Positions 54,931-64,000 of a DNA stretch of 64,000 bases are shown here, piece by piece. This DNA is from Diabrotica undecimpunctata (taxonomy: Eukaryota > Arthropoda > Insecta > Coleoptera > Chrysomelidae). The notes under the pieces were generated by a model. It was not told the origin of the DNA and did no database searches. It saw only the letters and a program-made list of their open reading frames with translations. The stretch lies in NCBI RefSeq assembly GCF_040954645.1, contig NC_092806.1:132958476-133022475 (forward strand), in the 5' to 3' direction. A program made the translations under genes and the position numbers. Numbering within the stretch: position 1 is the stretch's first letter; each line of letters starts with the position of its first letter.

Positions 54931-56169
54931 CGTACTTGGTCTCCTTACTCTCTTGTAATTATTATTCCTATAGCTGGATAAGCCAAAGTATTAAGTAGTC
55001 TAATAAATAAGAAAAAGCTGTCAAAATACAATAATACATCAGTTCTACTTATAGTACTAACTAATTTGGTCACTATTTCCTTTCCCTCGTATATATAAAA
55101 ATCGTATGCATATCTTGTTGCAGAGTCGCTTGGTACCCATATTTTTATTCCCCATTTAATGGGTTTCGTGGGTAGGAACTGTGTTAGGGAAGACCTTCCT
55201 TTAAATTTCGCCATTGACTCATCAATGCTTAGAAAAGCCGCCTCTGTTCGATATTTTGGAAATGTTAGTTTTAGACATTTAGCAACATCCTCGATGTAAT
55301 ATGAAATATGTAATAATCATTGAAATATGGAACTAGATTGTATGCCACGATTAGTGTGATACCCTTTTCTAGGTGTCGTTTCCAAATTTCTCTAGTTCTA
55401 TTTCGATCGTCACTTATCATCTGTCTTCATCATCCACTAGTCTCAAAAGGATCGACTTCTGATTCTGTATCGCTGGTAAAAATGGCTGCTGGCTCCTCCT
55501 CTAGCTCTTTGTGCATCAATATCTTTCTACTGTTCTAGAACAAAACTAGACTGTTGGGACACATATAACCCACCCTATCTGTCTGTGGGGACATATTTCA
55601 CCCATAAAACAAAATACTAGTTTAATTGAATATATTTACCTTTTTTGTAGATAACTCCACTTACAAAAACAAATTCGCAAAAACAGTAACAGCGCACAAC
55701 GGTCCCTGTGGTAATCATCAACAAAACTACATAAACAAATTCCACAGATCAACATTACGGGAAAATACAGCACGAAAACGGTTCGCAATTTTGCCGTTTA
55801 CACAAATTATTCTTTTAAAATTGTCATTAAGTTCTTAAAAAGTCGGTTACGATAAAAATTCATATAAAAAGGTTCAGGTTTAGTCCAACAGACTTGATGA
55901 TTTTATGACTGGGATACATACGTCCCGTCAAACTCGAAAGAGTTAAAGCGAATAACGCAGATTTTAAATCGGAAATAACTACTGGATGGTCAGAAATTCT
56001 TTTTTTAACAGGCCATTCTAGAGCTTTATATACTGTAAAAAGTTATGCAAAATATACAGAGTAGTGCTGATTTAAGTTAAATATTATGGATTCTTGGTGG
56101 CCCCAAGGTTTTCCTTTCTTACGACTATAAAAAATCAAAAAAATAATGAGTTTTAAGTAAGTATTTTAC

Positions 56170-56355
56170 CTTCGTAGATGTTTTCAATCTTGTGGTCCAA
56201 TTCAGTAGTCCAAGTAGAATACAGAGCAACATCATTCGATGTAGCGATTGCTACGACCTCCGCATTTGGCGATAGAGCAATTAATGCAAGGTTTCCAGAT
56301 TTTTCGTACTGTCCAGATTTAAGTAAACGAGCGTTTTCTCCTTGCTTGTAGCTAA
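56170..56355 (-). CDS. TBL2: Transducin beta-like protein 2, penultimate exon
   Basis: Minus-strand exon of 186 bases between an acceptor (TTTGCAG, plus 56356-56362) and a GTAAAA donor (plus 56164-56169). Phase 1 at both ends. It encodes a WD40 blade: KSGQYEKSGNLALIALSPN, then EVVAIATSNDVALYSTWTTE and LDHKIENIYEG, which runs straight into the last exon. The next upstream exon is not visible in the 7.6 kb to the right edge, so the gene must extend beyond the window. Confidence 0.85.
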
Positions 56356-56459
56356 CTGCAAATTAAATTAAAATTAATTTAAAAAAAAATTATTACTTAA
56401 CATGTACTTAACGCTGCATTACTTTATATTAACGAAGTATTTATTACAGATTATCTGAT

Positions 56460-57060
56460 AAGGGTTCTTCTGTTAAAGTGCCGTCTCCCTACGGACGTTG
56501 GCAATCGTAATGGTTATTTTTTACTTTTAAACTCGCTGCTCTAAACAAATCAATCGATAACATTCACGCAGATTATTCAACCAAGATTTTTGCCTTAGAC
56601 CTACAGATCTTCTTTTGTTAGAAGTGGCATTATTCGTATAAATGTTGATGTGGTAATCTTTATTCATCTGTTTATTTCTAAAGTATGATTATTTGTTTCA
56701 TTCATTAAAGTTCACCAGTAATGATATGTTTTTACTTGTTTTCCTGTTTAACCGGGTACAGTTTCGAATGTTTTTCAGCCAGGATATTTGTCTTTCATAA
56801 TATGGTGCAACAACTCGTACTTCTCATTTCTAAGTATGTGCCCCAAATATGCTGGCTTTCTCCTTTTAATGGTGATCAAAAGGTCTCTGTCTCTTCCCAT
56901 TCTGTGCAACACCATCTCGTTATATTATCGGTTCATGGTATTTTCAAAATTCTTGTGAAAAGCCTAATCTCAAAAGCTTCCAGCTTTCTCATAAAGTCAA
57001 AATTAACAGGAAAAAAAAGTAAAAAGACAGTTAAGATTTGATTTCACATATAGTGCGTCT
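56460..57060 (-). pseudogene. RTE/R4-like C-terminal fragment
   Basis: Minus strand: FMRKLEAFEIRLFTRILKIP (57000-56945), EETETF / RDRDLL, AYLGHILRNEKYELLHHIM in shifted frames (56860-56790), RRSVGLRQKSWLNNLRE (about 56610) and ITIANVRRETAL (about 56500). C-terminal blocks of a (GAA)n-type endonuclease-RT element, decayed. Confidence 0.7.
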
Positions 57061-57215
57061 GTATATCCCCTTATACGTATTTCACCCTAAAAGAGATCTT
57101 CAGAACGGCTATTCACAGACGCTCTGAACGTCAAAATAAATCTTTCCTGTCTTGGTAGAAGCAACTCTAACATGGCTTCGTATGGACGTAAATAGCGACA
57201 TCTGATAATAAATCC

Positions 57216-57448
57216 GTAACCTAATTTTTCGAAACCTATTCAGATTTCTACTTTAATCTGTGCCTTCTAAGAATTTCAAGGCAAAACAGACGTTGAAAAA
57301 GATGTTATTAGAGACATGGGGAATCTAAAGTTGCATTCCACAACCCATGTCTCTAATAACATCTTTATCAACGTGTGTTTTGCCTTGCAATTCTTAGAAG
57401 GTACAGATTAAAGCAGAAATCTGAATTGGTTTCGAAAAGTTAGTTTAC
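57216..57448. repeat. Long hairpin: 105-bp arms, 23-nt loop
   Basis: Arms 57216-57320 and 57344-57448 are reverse complements with about 8 mismatches (about 92% identity). No coding content. Confidence 0.95.
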
Positions 57449-57639
57449 TGATCAACATTAACAGTTTAAGTTTCGGCACCATAAAGATGGATATCACATT
57501 TTACCATACGATATCGGATTTTCAAATTGAGACTTTGGTTACTCAGAAATTTCCTCATCTTCAAAAATCGTTCTAAAATGTTATAATTTATTGTCAATAT
57601 TGGTTCCATATTTTTTGGTCTTTTGTAATAAGCAAATAT

Positions 57640-58280
57640 TTTGTTTTTTAGCGTTTATTCTTCACTATTTATAATTTAACACTATTTATACTTAAGTTTT
57701 CCATTCGATATTGTAGATCTTCTGTGTTTGTTGCGAGGATCACAGTATCATATATAGCGTTACTTTTTTTGGACACAGTTACAAATATTGTATTGATAGA
57801 CCTATTGGTCAGAGAAGAAGAGGAAGACCTAGAACCTAGGTTCCTTGATAACATCGATGAATACATGAGAAATATGGAAATAAGTGCTTGGAGGAGAAAG
57901 CGATGGATAGGGACAACTAGAGAGATATTCTTGAGGAGGCTAAGACCCACGTAGGGTTGTAAAGCCAAAATGATGATGATACAAATATTGTATTCAACCA
58001 GTTATCTGGTAATTTGCCTCTGCTGTATATCTTGTTTAGAAAAGAGGTTATAATTGCAGCACTCTCGATATCTAATAGTAGTAATAATTCTATACGTATC
58101 TCGTCGAGACCAAGAACCTTTCTTTGTTTAGCCTGGTCGGTAGTCTTTTGCACGCGTCAGACTAGAATCGGTGGACCCGTGTCTCTGTTAGATTTTCTTT
58201 CTTGGTAGATCCTTTCATCGTCTTTAAATAATGCTGTTATGTAATTGCCTAGAGTCTTGAAAGATAATTGGTATATAAAT
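57640..58280 (-). mobile_element. RTE-like retrotransposon fragment split by a 184-bp insertion
   Basis: Minus strand: YITALFKDDERIYQERKSN (about 58240), QAKQRKVLGLDEIRIELL (about 58130), FLNKIYSRGKLPDNWLN, then beyond the insertion TIFVTVSKK, and, after an internal deletion, YDTVILATNTEDLQ. The junction WLN|TIFV reads through once the insert and one 15-bp duplication are removed. Confidence 0.8.
57795..57978 (+). mobile_element. 184-bp 5'-truncated RTE-like 3' end with (TGA)n tail and 15-bp TSD
   Basis: Encodes only EEEEDLEPRFLDNIDEYMRN and WRRKRWIGTTREI from the element's C-terminus, ending aaaatgatgatga. tacaaatattgtatt lies at 57780-57794 and 57979-57993. Confidence 0.92.
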
Positions 58281-59165
58281 TCTGCTTTTAACCGTTAATT
58301 CTTTCAGTTTTTAATGCAAATGGAAGCTGTTGTGTAAGTAGATGCAAAGTATAAAGATCTTTCAGGTTGCTCTGTGTAAAAAACTGCGATACCAAACGAT
58401 ACGTTTTAAATCTACAATCTACAACTTAATATTACACGAAATAACTTCCGTAATCGCAGCAGGCAAGATTATTCACACCATAGACTAACCGTATGAAGGT
58501 AAACAATAATATTCGTGTACCACGTGTAACCCGTGGCCTTATCGGATTCGGGTTACACGAGACAATGGAAATAAAAAAAAATATTAAAACTATAATAAAA
58601 AGTCCCAATAGTTAAGGGAATAAAGCAAATGACGCTTTTAGAAATGTATGTGTTGATAATATACAATAAATGGTATATAGAATAAAAAGCTCAAATTTCT
58701 AGATTAGATATTATATACTGGAAACTGCATGATTAAGAAACCATAAATTATTGTAACTCATTTATCATCTTTATTTTTCATCCTCCTACAATTAACCTAA
58801 CCGTAGATCTGTGTACTGCGATTTGACTGCTCTAGATACATTTGACCGCTATGGCTATCGCTGTACTTTTGGCGATTGTATTATAATTATGTGATTGTGT
58901 TTTATTTAATTCAAAAATATTCCAATTGGAATAGGGAAAAATTCATTTAAACATGTAATTCAGGTTGATGATACATACACATATAAATAAATACATACAT
59001 TGATGAATCATCCATCCACGATGATAATACTGCACTAAAATAATTAATGCAGTTGTAAATAATATAAAGGTAGTCCCATAATTAACTGGATATTACCTGA
59101 GAAATGATAAATAACCTTAAAACAAATTGTTTGAGCCTTATGTAACAGAGGAAGATATCTTAAAC
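58281..59165. other. TBL2 upstream or intron sequence, nothing recognised
   Basis: AT-rich; no WD40 exon or TE block identified. Confidence 0.45.
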
Positions 59166-60800
59166 ATAATAAAATATAAAATTTAAAACAAAGCATCGTG
59201 TGGTTTTGATGAAATATCAGGTATAGTAATTAAGAAAATGGCGTCTCAGATTTTGACACCACTTTCTCACATTATAAATGCTTCTTTCAATACTGGTGTT
59301 TTTCCCAGTATGCTGAAAACTTCTATCATTTCACCGGTATTAAAACAAAGTGATCCTGAATTAATGTCGATCATTTTCGACCATTGTCTGTTCCATCTGT
59401 CATATCTAAGATTATTGAATACGCAATGCTAAAACAACTTTTATTATTTTTAGATATCGCCCAAATTATCACAAAGGATCAACATGGATTTCGAAATAAA
59501 TTTTCTACGTCCACAGCCATTAATAGTTTCTATGAGGAAATCTTAATCTCAATTAAAAACAGTGAAAATCCAACTGCCATTTTTTGTGACCTCAGTCGTG
59601 CTTTTGATTATGTGCAACACGATGTACTCCTCGATAGATTGTACAGATATGGTGTTAGGGGAACTGCCCATAGTTGGTTCCTATCTGAAAGACCGGCACC
59701 AAATACTTAGAGTGAAAAATAACTTCAAGATTTCAATGTCTGATCCGATTGTCAATAAGAATGGAGTACCACAGGGCTCCATATTGGGCCCGATATTATT
59801 TATTTTGTATATTAATGAACTATCATATGTAATGTCTGATGCATTTGTATCAGTTTATGCGGATGACTCAACAATGCTATATCGCGATAAAGACATAAAT
59901 TTTTTACAAGATAAAATAACAATATCACTGAAGACCTTCTCTGATTCGTCCAGTAATCAGTCGCTCCTGTTCAATGTTCACAAAACTAAATTTTTATCAT
60001 TTACATCCCGTTCAAATTCTACTAAACCTGATTTAAGTATTTCCATCAATGGTGAGAGTATTTTGAGTTTTTAGGAGTGACTTTCGACTCTCATTTATCT
60101 TTTAAGACTCATTGTTGGAATGTATGTAAAAAACTCAATTCTAAATGTTATCAATGGAGAAATTCGGGTAGAATACTTAGTCTGCAGTACCTTCGTGTTT
60201 TTTATTTTGCTGAGGTACAATCGACAATGAGTTACGGTATTACTGTCTGGGGTGGCTCTTCTTGTATAAAGGACGTTTTCAAGGCCCAAAAGCGTATTGT
60301 CAGATATATTGCAGGTATTCCGTATGGTTGGTCTTGTAAAAACCTATTTAGAGATTTAAATATATTAACAGTGTATGGAATTTACATTTTGGAATTATTG
60401 ATACTAATTCATAAAAATAAAAGAACGTTTTTATGTAACAGTGATATTCACTCACCCAACACAAGAAATAAGAGACAGTTTGTAATACCCTATCGACATT
60501 TAGAAATAAGTAGAAAGTCATCTACTGTCTGTGGTTCACTACTGTATAATCAACTTCCTCAAAAATTTAAAAACATTAATTCAACTACAGCTTTTAAGAA
60601 CCAAGTCAAAGAGTACCTAGTGACCATGTGTCCTTATACATTAGGTGAATATTACGAGAGTGTATCTGTGAATGCAAAAGCTGCAACATAACCAAATTTA
60701 ATATTATTTTAATTATATGTCTATATTGTACGTTTTTATGTATTTTAATGTTTTAAATATTTTTAATGTATTGTTTCCATTTTTTTGTAATGTTTAATAT
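59166..60800 (+). mobile_element. CR1/L2-group (Daphne-like) retrotransposon, 5'-truncated
   Basis: Well preserved RT and C-terminal region, followed by an AT-rich 3' UTR. Clade placement rests on GVPQGSILGPILFILYINEL and the SLLYNQLP tail, which are typical of the CR1/L2 side rather than RTE or Jockey. No TSD found; the right edge is approximate. Confidence 0.78.
59238..60691 (+). pseudogene. CR1/L2-type reverse transcriptase, three frameshifted parts
   Basis: Part 1 (59238-59710): LTPLSHIINASFNTGVFPSM, KTSIISPVLK, then KDQHGFRNKFSTSTAI and AIFCDLSRAFDYVQHDVL. Part 2 (to 60074): GSYLKDRHQILRV, NGVPQGSILGPILFILYINE, SVYADDSTMLYRD (catalytic YADD near 59858). Part 3 (60077-60691): TFDSHLSFKTHC, RVFYFAEVQSTMSYGITVWG, then KAQKRIVRYIAG and TVCGSLLYNQLPQKFKNIN. 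Frames change near 59390, 59690 and 60070. Few other lesions, so this is a fairly young copy. Confidence 0.82.
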
Positions 60801-60829
60801 TTATAATTTTCATTATATACCTCATCAAG

Positions 60830-60988
60830 ATAAGAGAAGCTTGAGGAAGACCACCGACGCGATGGACAGACCAAATACGTAGAATATTGTATAACTGGAT
60901 ACAACTTGCACAAAATAGAATTTCCTAGAGGATTATGAAGGAGGCTCATATCCAGAAGTAGACGCTAGAAGCTGTATAATGATGATGA
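60830..60988 (+). mobile_element. RTE-like 3' end fragment with (TGA)n tail
   Basis: RGRPPTRWTDQIRRILYNWI is readable with a gap after the start, followed by tataatgatgatgatgg. Same type of 3' end as at 33832 and 57978. Confidence 0.65.
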
Positions 60989-61199
60989 TGGCTAAACTGA
61001 AAATCCTTATGCATTCCAAAAACACAATTTTCAACATCTTTTCCAGATATATTTGGTTTGTTGGCATATTTCGGGATTGTATTTTGAGACTATTCGAATT
61101 ATCAACTAGGCTTAATGTGCATATCACTTTTTATGGACTTACTAATTTTTTGGAAGGATTTACCTTTAAGTTTAAAACGTGACCCTAAGTATATGCATG

Positions 61200-61445
61200 A
61201 CAATGACCAACATATTGTAGACTAGAAGTTAGAAATTATTTGGATGACATTTACCCTTAGTATATTAAAGGATTGGTAGTAGTTTTTACTGATGGCCAGC
61301 ATGTAGCGCCGATCTAAATCCCCTAGATTTTTTACTTCCGGAGTGACCTAAAATCCTTTTTATATAAAGTTACTTGTATATAAAATATAGGCGTAAATAA
61401 AATGAAACAACTGTGAGACATTATGGTATGATTGTAGAGGGAGTA
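61200..61445 (+). pseudogene. Possible mariner transposase scrap
   Basis: PRFF / FYFRSDLKSFLYK near 61325-61370 recalls the SPDLNPLDFFLWxxLKS block of mariner relatives, in shifted frames. Weak. Confidence 0.35.
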
Positions 61446-61452
61446 AACGTTA

Positions 61453-61731
61453 GGGAACATCCATAAACTACGTAGTAAAAAATTTGAACCTCTTAATACC
61501 TTCCCAGCTCTTCGTCGTAAAGCGTCGTTTACAGATGAGACCCTCTCTCATCTCTCATTTAATTTAATTTTGATCTTTTTTAAATTAACTATAAAACTGT
61601 ATATAAGTATTAAAACTTCACATTTTTATATGATTATCGCTACTTTGACTAATGCTTCCTCCTGTCATATACTATCTTAAAAAGCAAAGTCCCCTTTCCT
61701 CCTCTCTAAGACGTAGTTTATGGATGTTCCC
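61453..61731. mobile_element. 279-bp MITE with perfect 21-bp TIRs
   Basis: gggaacatccataaactacg plus one base (61453-61473) is exactly inverted at 61711-61731. No coding sequence. The flanking dinucleotides are ta and at, so the duplication is unclear. The ends resemble the widespread tccataaaNtacgt MITEs of insects. Confidence 0.88.
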
Positions 61732-62160
61732 ATATCAGGGCCTAAAGAAACTAACTCAAATACTAATTATATCAAATAACAAGTAATTTAAACAACATAT
61801 TTGGATGATATATTAAATTAAACGATAGACATTTTTAACAATTATTGTAATTTGTTGCTATTTTGTTTTTTAATTATTCAATTATACTGTCAATTAGGTT
61901 CATTTAATTACCTGTTTTAAATTGATTTACTTTATTAAATACTTCATTCAAGCATTTGCATTTTATTTTGCAAAACGCGCTAATGCACTTCCCAATTGGA
62001 AAGAAAGTATAAAAATTTCTTTTTTTTTTTTAATTGATACATTTGAATTTTAAAAATTCTTAAAAAAGGATTAGTTAACATCAAAATGTTTTAGATCTTA
62101 CCAGACCTTATCAGTTAGTTGATATATTATGAGCAAAGAGTCACTTACAACTACATAGAT
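61732..62160. other. Intergenic, nothing recognised
   Basis: AT-rich spacer. Confidence 0.5.
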
Positions 62161-62168
62161 ATAAAACC

Positions 62169-63495
62169 CAGCGGCGGCTCGTGGCTTAAAAAAGTGGTGA
62201 AGATGAGGAAAACTTGCCTGAGCCAAAAGTAGTTTTGGTACCTACTTCGCGCCCAAATCCCATTAAAAATTCGTTAAAAAAAATGTATAGAGTGTAGGGC
62301 GCTAATAACTTGAAAACAGTTTTTTAGGGCACTTATACTAGATACGATTCGTTCTGCTTGCCTGGGGTATTTTAGTTCTGAACCTTGACATTTCATTGAG
62401 GGTTTTTTGGGGATTAAAACACCACGCCTGCTAAAACGGGTTGGTGAGTTTCGATTCAGCCGCCCACTCCGAGTCAGATGCTGATTGCAGCCGACCACTC
62501 TGGATCAGACGCAGATGTTTAAAATACTGGTTGGTCGACCATGTAAAAGAACATCCCTTTTATCTTCATTTTTAAAATGCCTAAACGGAGTCTCTAATAT
62601 ATTACAATCCAACTCATTCATTTAGCCACCATTTAATATAGTCTTCTGGAAGTCATCATACAGGGTAGAGTCGATGGCAAAAAGGGAAAAGGTAGAAACA
62701 GGAAATCATGGCTGCGAAATATTCAAGATTGGACAAAAAATATTGTAGACGAATTATTCCACGTTGCAAAAGACAGAGAAACTTTTAGAAATGTGGTCGC
62801 CAACCTCCGTTAATGGAGACGGCATAGGAAGAAGAAGAAGTTATTAATTGGATTCATGTCTGTCTAAAATTATTTTTGTCCAAACGAAATCCACGAGAAC
62901 ACTTTATATCCAAAATCCGAAACAAACCACAGAGAAATGTATTAATAAAGTGCACTAAACAAATAAAATTAATACTGTGACTAAACTAAACTAATAAATA
63001 CTATACTATACACTATACTATATAAAAAATATCTATATAATAGACTAAATTTCAAAATATTGTCGCTGAGAGAAATTTCCGAAAAATAGGAATACCAAAT
63101 ACACGTCCAACAGTGGGTGAAGACGGATAATGTATTTTTAGACGGAACTGCACTCACCAGTTTTCTCAGCTATCACTAAGCATAGGCTGACGTCACGTTG
63201 CCATGGCAACCGTGAACCCTTATGCAGATGCATTTCGCATTTCAAAAATTATATTCACCTATTCCTGAATCCTACACGGCTAGTGACACAGGTCAGGACT
63301 TGACCGTCAAGTACGTACCGCTAATAAAGCTAGTTGTCTTTTTTAATTTTTAGATTAATTAAAAGAGAATAAATAATTGATTTCAGAATTTAGATATAAT
63401 AATGTTGCTTTCATTTTTTATTTATTTGTCTGAATTTAATTATATTTTTTTGGTGAACCTCACCTTCACCTACTTCACCTGGCCGGCCGCCGCTG
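62169..63495. mobile_element. Non-autonomous hAT-like element with 8-bp TSD
   Basis: Ends: cagcggcggctcgtggc on the left and an inverted copy (ggccggccgccgctg) on the right, with similarity extending imperfectly for about 38 bases (gtgaagatgagg / gtgaaggtgagg). The 8-mer ataaaacc lies at 62161-62168 and 63496-63503. No transposase was found. A retrotransposon 3' end is nested inside. Confidence 0.85.
62642..62843 (+). mobile_element. RTE/R4-like 3' end nested in the hAT-like element, (GAA)n tail
   Basis: Encodes LEVIIQGRVDGKKGKGRNRK, SWLRNIQDWTKN and ELFHVAKDRETFRNVVANLR, then the (GAA)n run at about 62829-62841. It is close in sequence to the minus-strand fragment at 8989-9183, so probably the same family. 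Confidence 0.85.
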
Positions 63496-63503
63496 ATAAA
63501 ACC

Positions 63504-64000
63504 ATGCTGACGTTGACGTAATGTCGATAATTAAAACTTTTAAATAAAGGAAAATTATATATTATATTTATATGGGGTTAAGCGACAATTGATCGCAATG
63601 AAAATCACCATTGCCAAAGAAGAATGTCGTTTTCTCATGAAATAGTACATAATATCAATGAAAATTGTATTAAAATTAACACAATTGTCTATTGAGTAAC
63701 AACAGATTTACAAAATCCATTTTTTCAAAATATAGACATAAACAAATAAAACAAAGTAAGCAAAAAGTCAATGAATTTGGATTAGCTGACAGATCTTTGC
63801 GATATGACAGAACCGTAAATAACATTTTATGTAATTTTCTGATGTGGTTTGTAGCTTGATCATTTTACGCATAGCAACACAGGGCATGATCCATTATACC
63901 GTTTATTATTAATATTATAATCAGTATTTGTTCGAGTGCTTTATATTGGTATGTTGGTGGGTCAGCTCGATAGAGGTTGAACATATGAGGCGTGGGCACT
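63504..64000. other. Intergenic, nothing recognised
   Basis: AT-rich to the window end; no exon or TE block. Confidence 0.45.

Larger units (their letters stand above)
53760..55500 (-). pseudogene. piggyBac transposase, decayed
   Basis: Minus strand: MAKFKGRSSLTQFLPTKP and IKWGIKIWVPSDSATRYAYD (55214-55080), YIYEGKEIV and YFDSFFLFIRLLNTLA. Then the GC-rich block, then LNRGDSEFKVNNHGTIVSWL (about 54550), VEVKRKMKSG and MYNKKMGGVDLTDH (about 54370-54330). KFKGRSSLkQYlPmKPikwGiK and YNxxMGGVDxtDq are hallmark piggyBac blocks. The reading passes a frameshift between 54940 and 54560 and stops after 54330. Confidence 0.85.
53740..55942 (-). mobile_element. piggyBac-family element with TTAA TSD
   Basis: TTAA at 53736-53739 and 55943-55946 flank ends that both carry ccctttcgagt-type repeats (cctttcgagtcggg on the left, ctctttcgagtttgac inverted on the right). 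The transposase lies on the minus strand. A 2203-bp piggyBac is close to full length for the family, but a foreign-looking GC-rich block sits in its middle. Confidence 0.88.

Noticed and set aside
1..64000. CRISPR arrays, rRNA genes, bacterial operons
   Set aside because: None present; spaced direct repeats seen here are TE subterminal motifs or tandem duplications, and the exon-intron structure is eukaryotic.

Overview
This is eukaryotic, almost certainly insect, nuclear DNA. It is AT-rich, split-gene DNA packed with transposable elements (TEs). I recognise exons of only two host genes; most of the rest that can be read is retrotransposon or DNA-transposon sequence. The mix (RNase-H-bearing I-like, Jockey-like, RTE/R4-like and CR1/L2-like retrotransposons, Penelope, piggyBac, mariner, hAT) fits a large, TE-rich insect genome. 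A beetle is my best guess from general impression only.

Host genes. (1) A plus-strand gene runs from at least 6933 to its stop at 26159. Five exons are visible (6933-7089, 11608-11727, 14453-14824, 24188-24334, 25972-26159), joined by GT-AG phase-1 introns. It encodes a membrane protein with about four transmembrane helices, a charged tail and a C-terminal Thr-Glu-Val that fits a class I PDZ ligand. Its 5' exon(s) are not seen. (2) A minus-strand gene has its last two exons at 56170-56355 and 47269-47486. It encodes the C-terminus of a transducin beta-like 2 (TBL2) WD40 protein; the rest lies to the right of the window. The two genes converge, with about 21 kb of TE debris between them.

Layout. 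1-3.8 kb: 3' part of an I-like element with an intact ORF. 3.8-6.7 kb: nested retrotransposon remnants, one of which carries an unknown 428-bp insertion with a perfect 12-bp target-site duplication (TSD). 7-14.8 kb: exons 1-3 of the membrane-protein gene, with a deleted mariner and several endonuclease-RT fragments in the introns. 16.2-18.9 kb: a nearly intact TIR transposon of a little-described family with a DGCxxQNKN transposase. 19-22.2 kb: a piggyBac split by a retrotransposon. 22.8-23.6 kb: a Tc1/mariner relative. 26.9-33.8 kb: Jockey remnants, a hAT element with an 8-bp TSD, and a young RTE-like element. 35.3-38.4 kb: a deleted piggyBac and a Penelope-like element split by another retrotransposon. 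38.9-41.6 kb: a second, older member of the DGCxxQNKN family with perfect 35-bp TIRs. 42.5-46.7 kb: mariner, piggyBac and RTE remnants. 47.3-56.4 kb: TBL2 exons around an intron full of TEs. 56.4-64 kb: RTE and CR1/L2 fragments, two MITE-like elements, a 105-bp-arm hairpin and a hAT-like non-autonomous element.

Many insertions are nested. In several cases removing the insert and one TSD copy restores the reading of the interrupted element, which fixes both the boundaries and the order of events. The likeliest under-described system is the pair of DGCxxQNKN transposons. They share a transposase with a conserved intron, long TIRs and arrays of a short subterminal motif. All calls are from reading the sequence; no database search was run.
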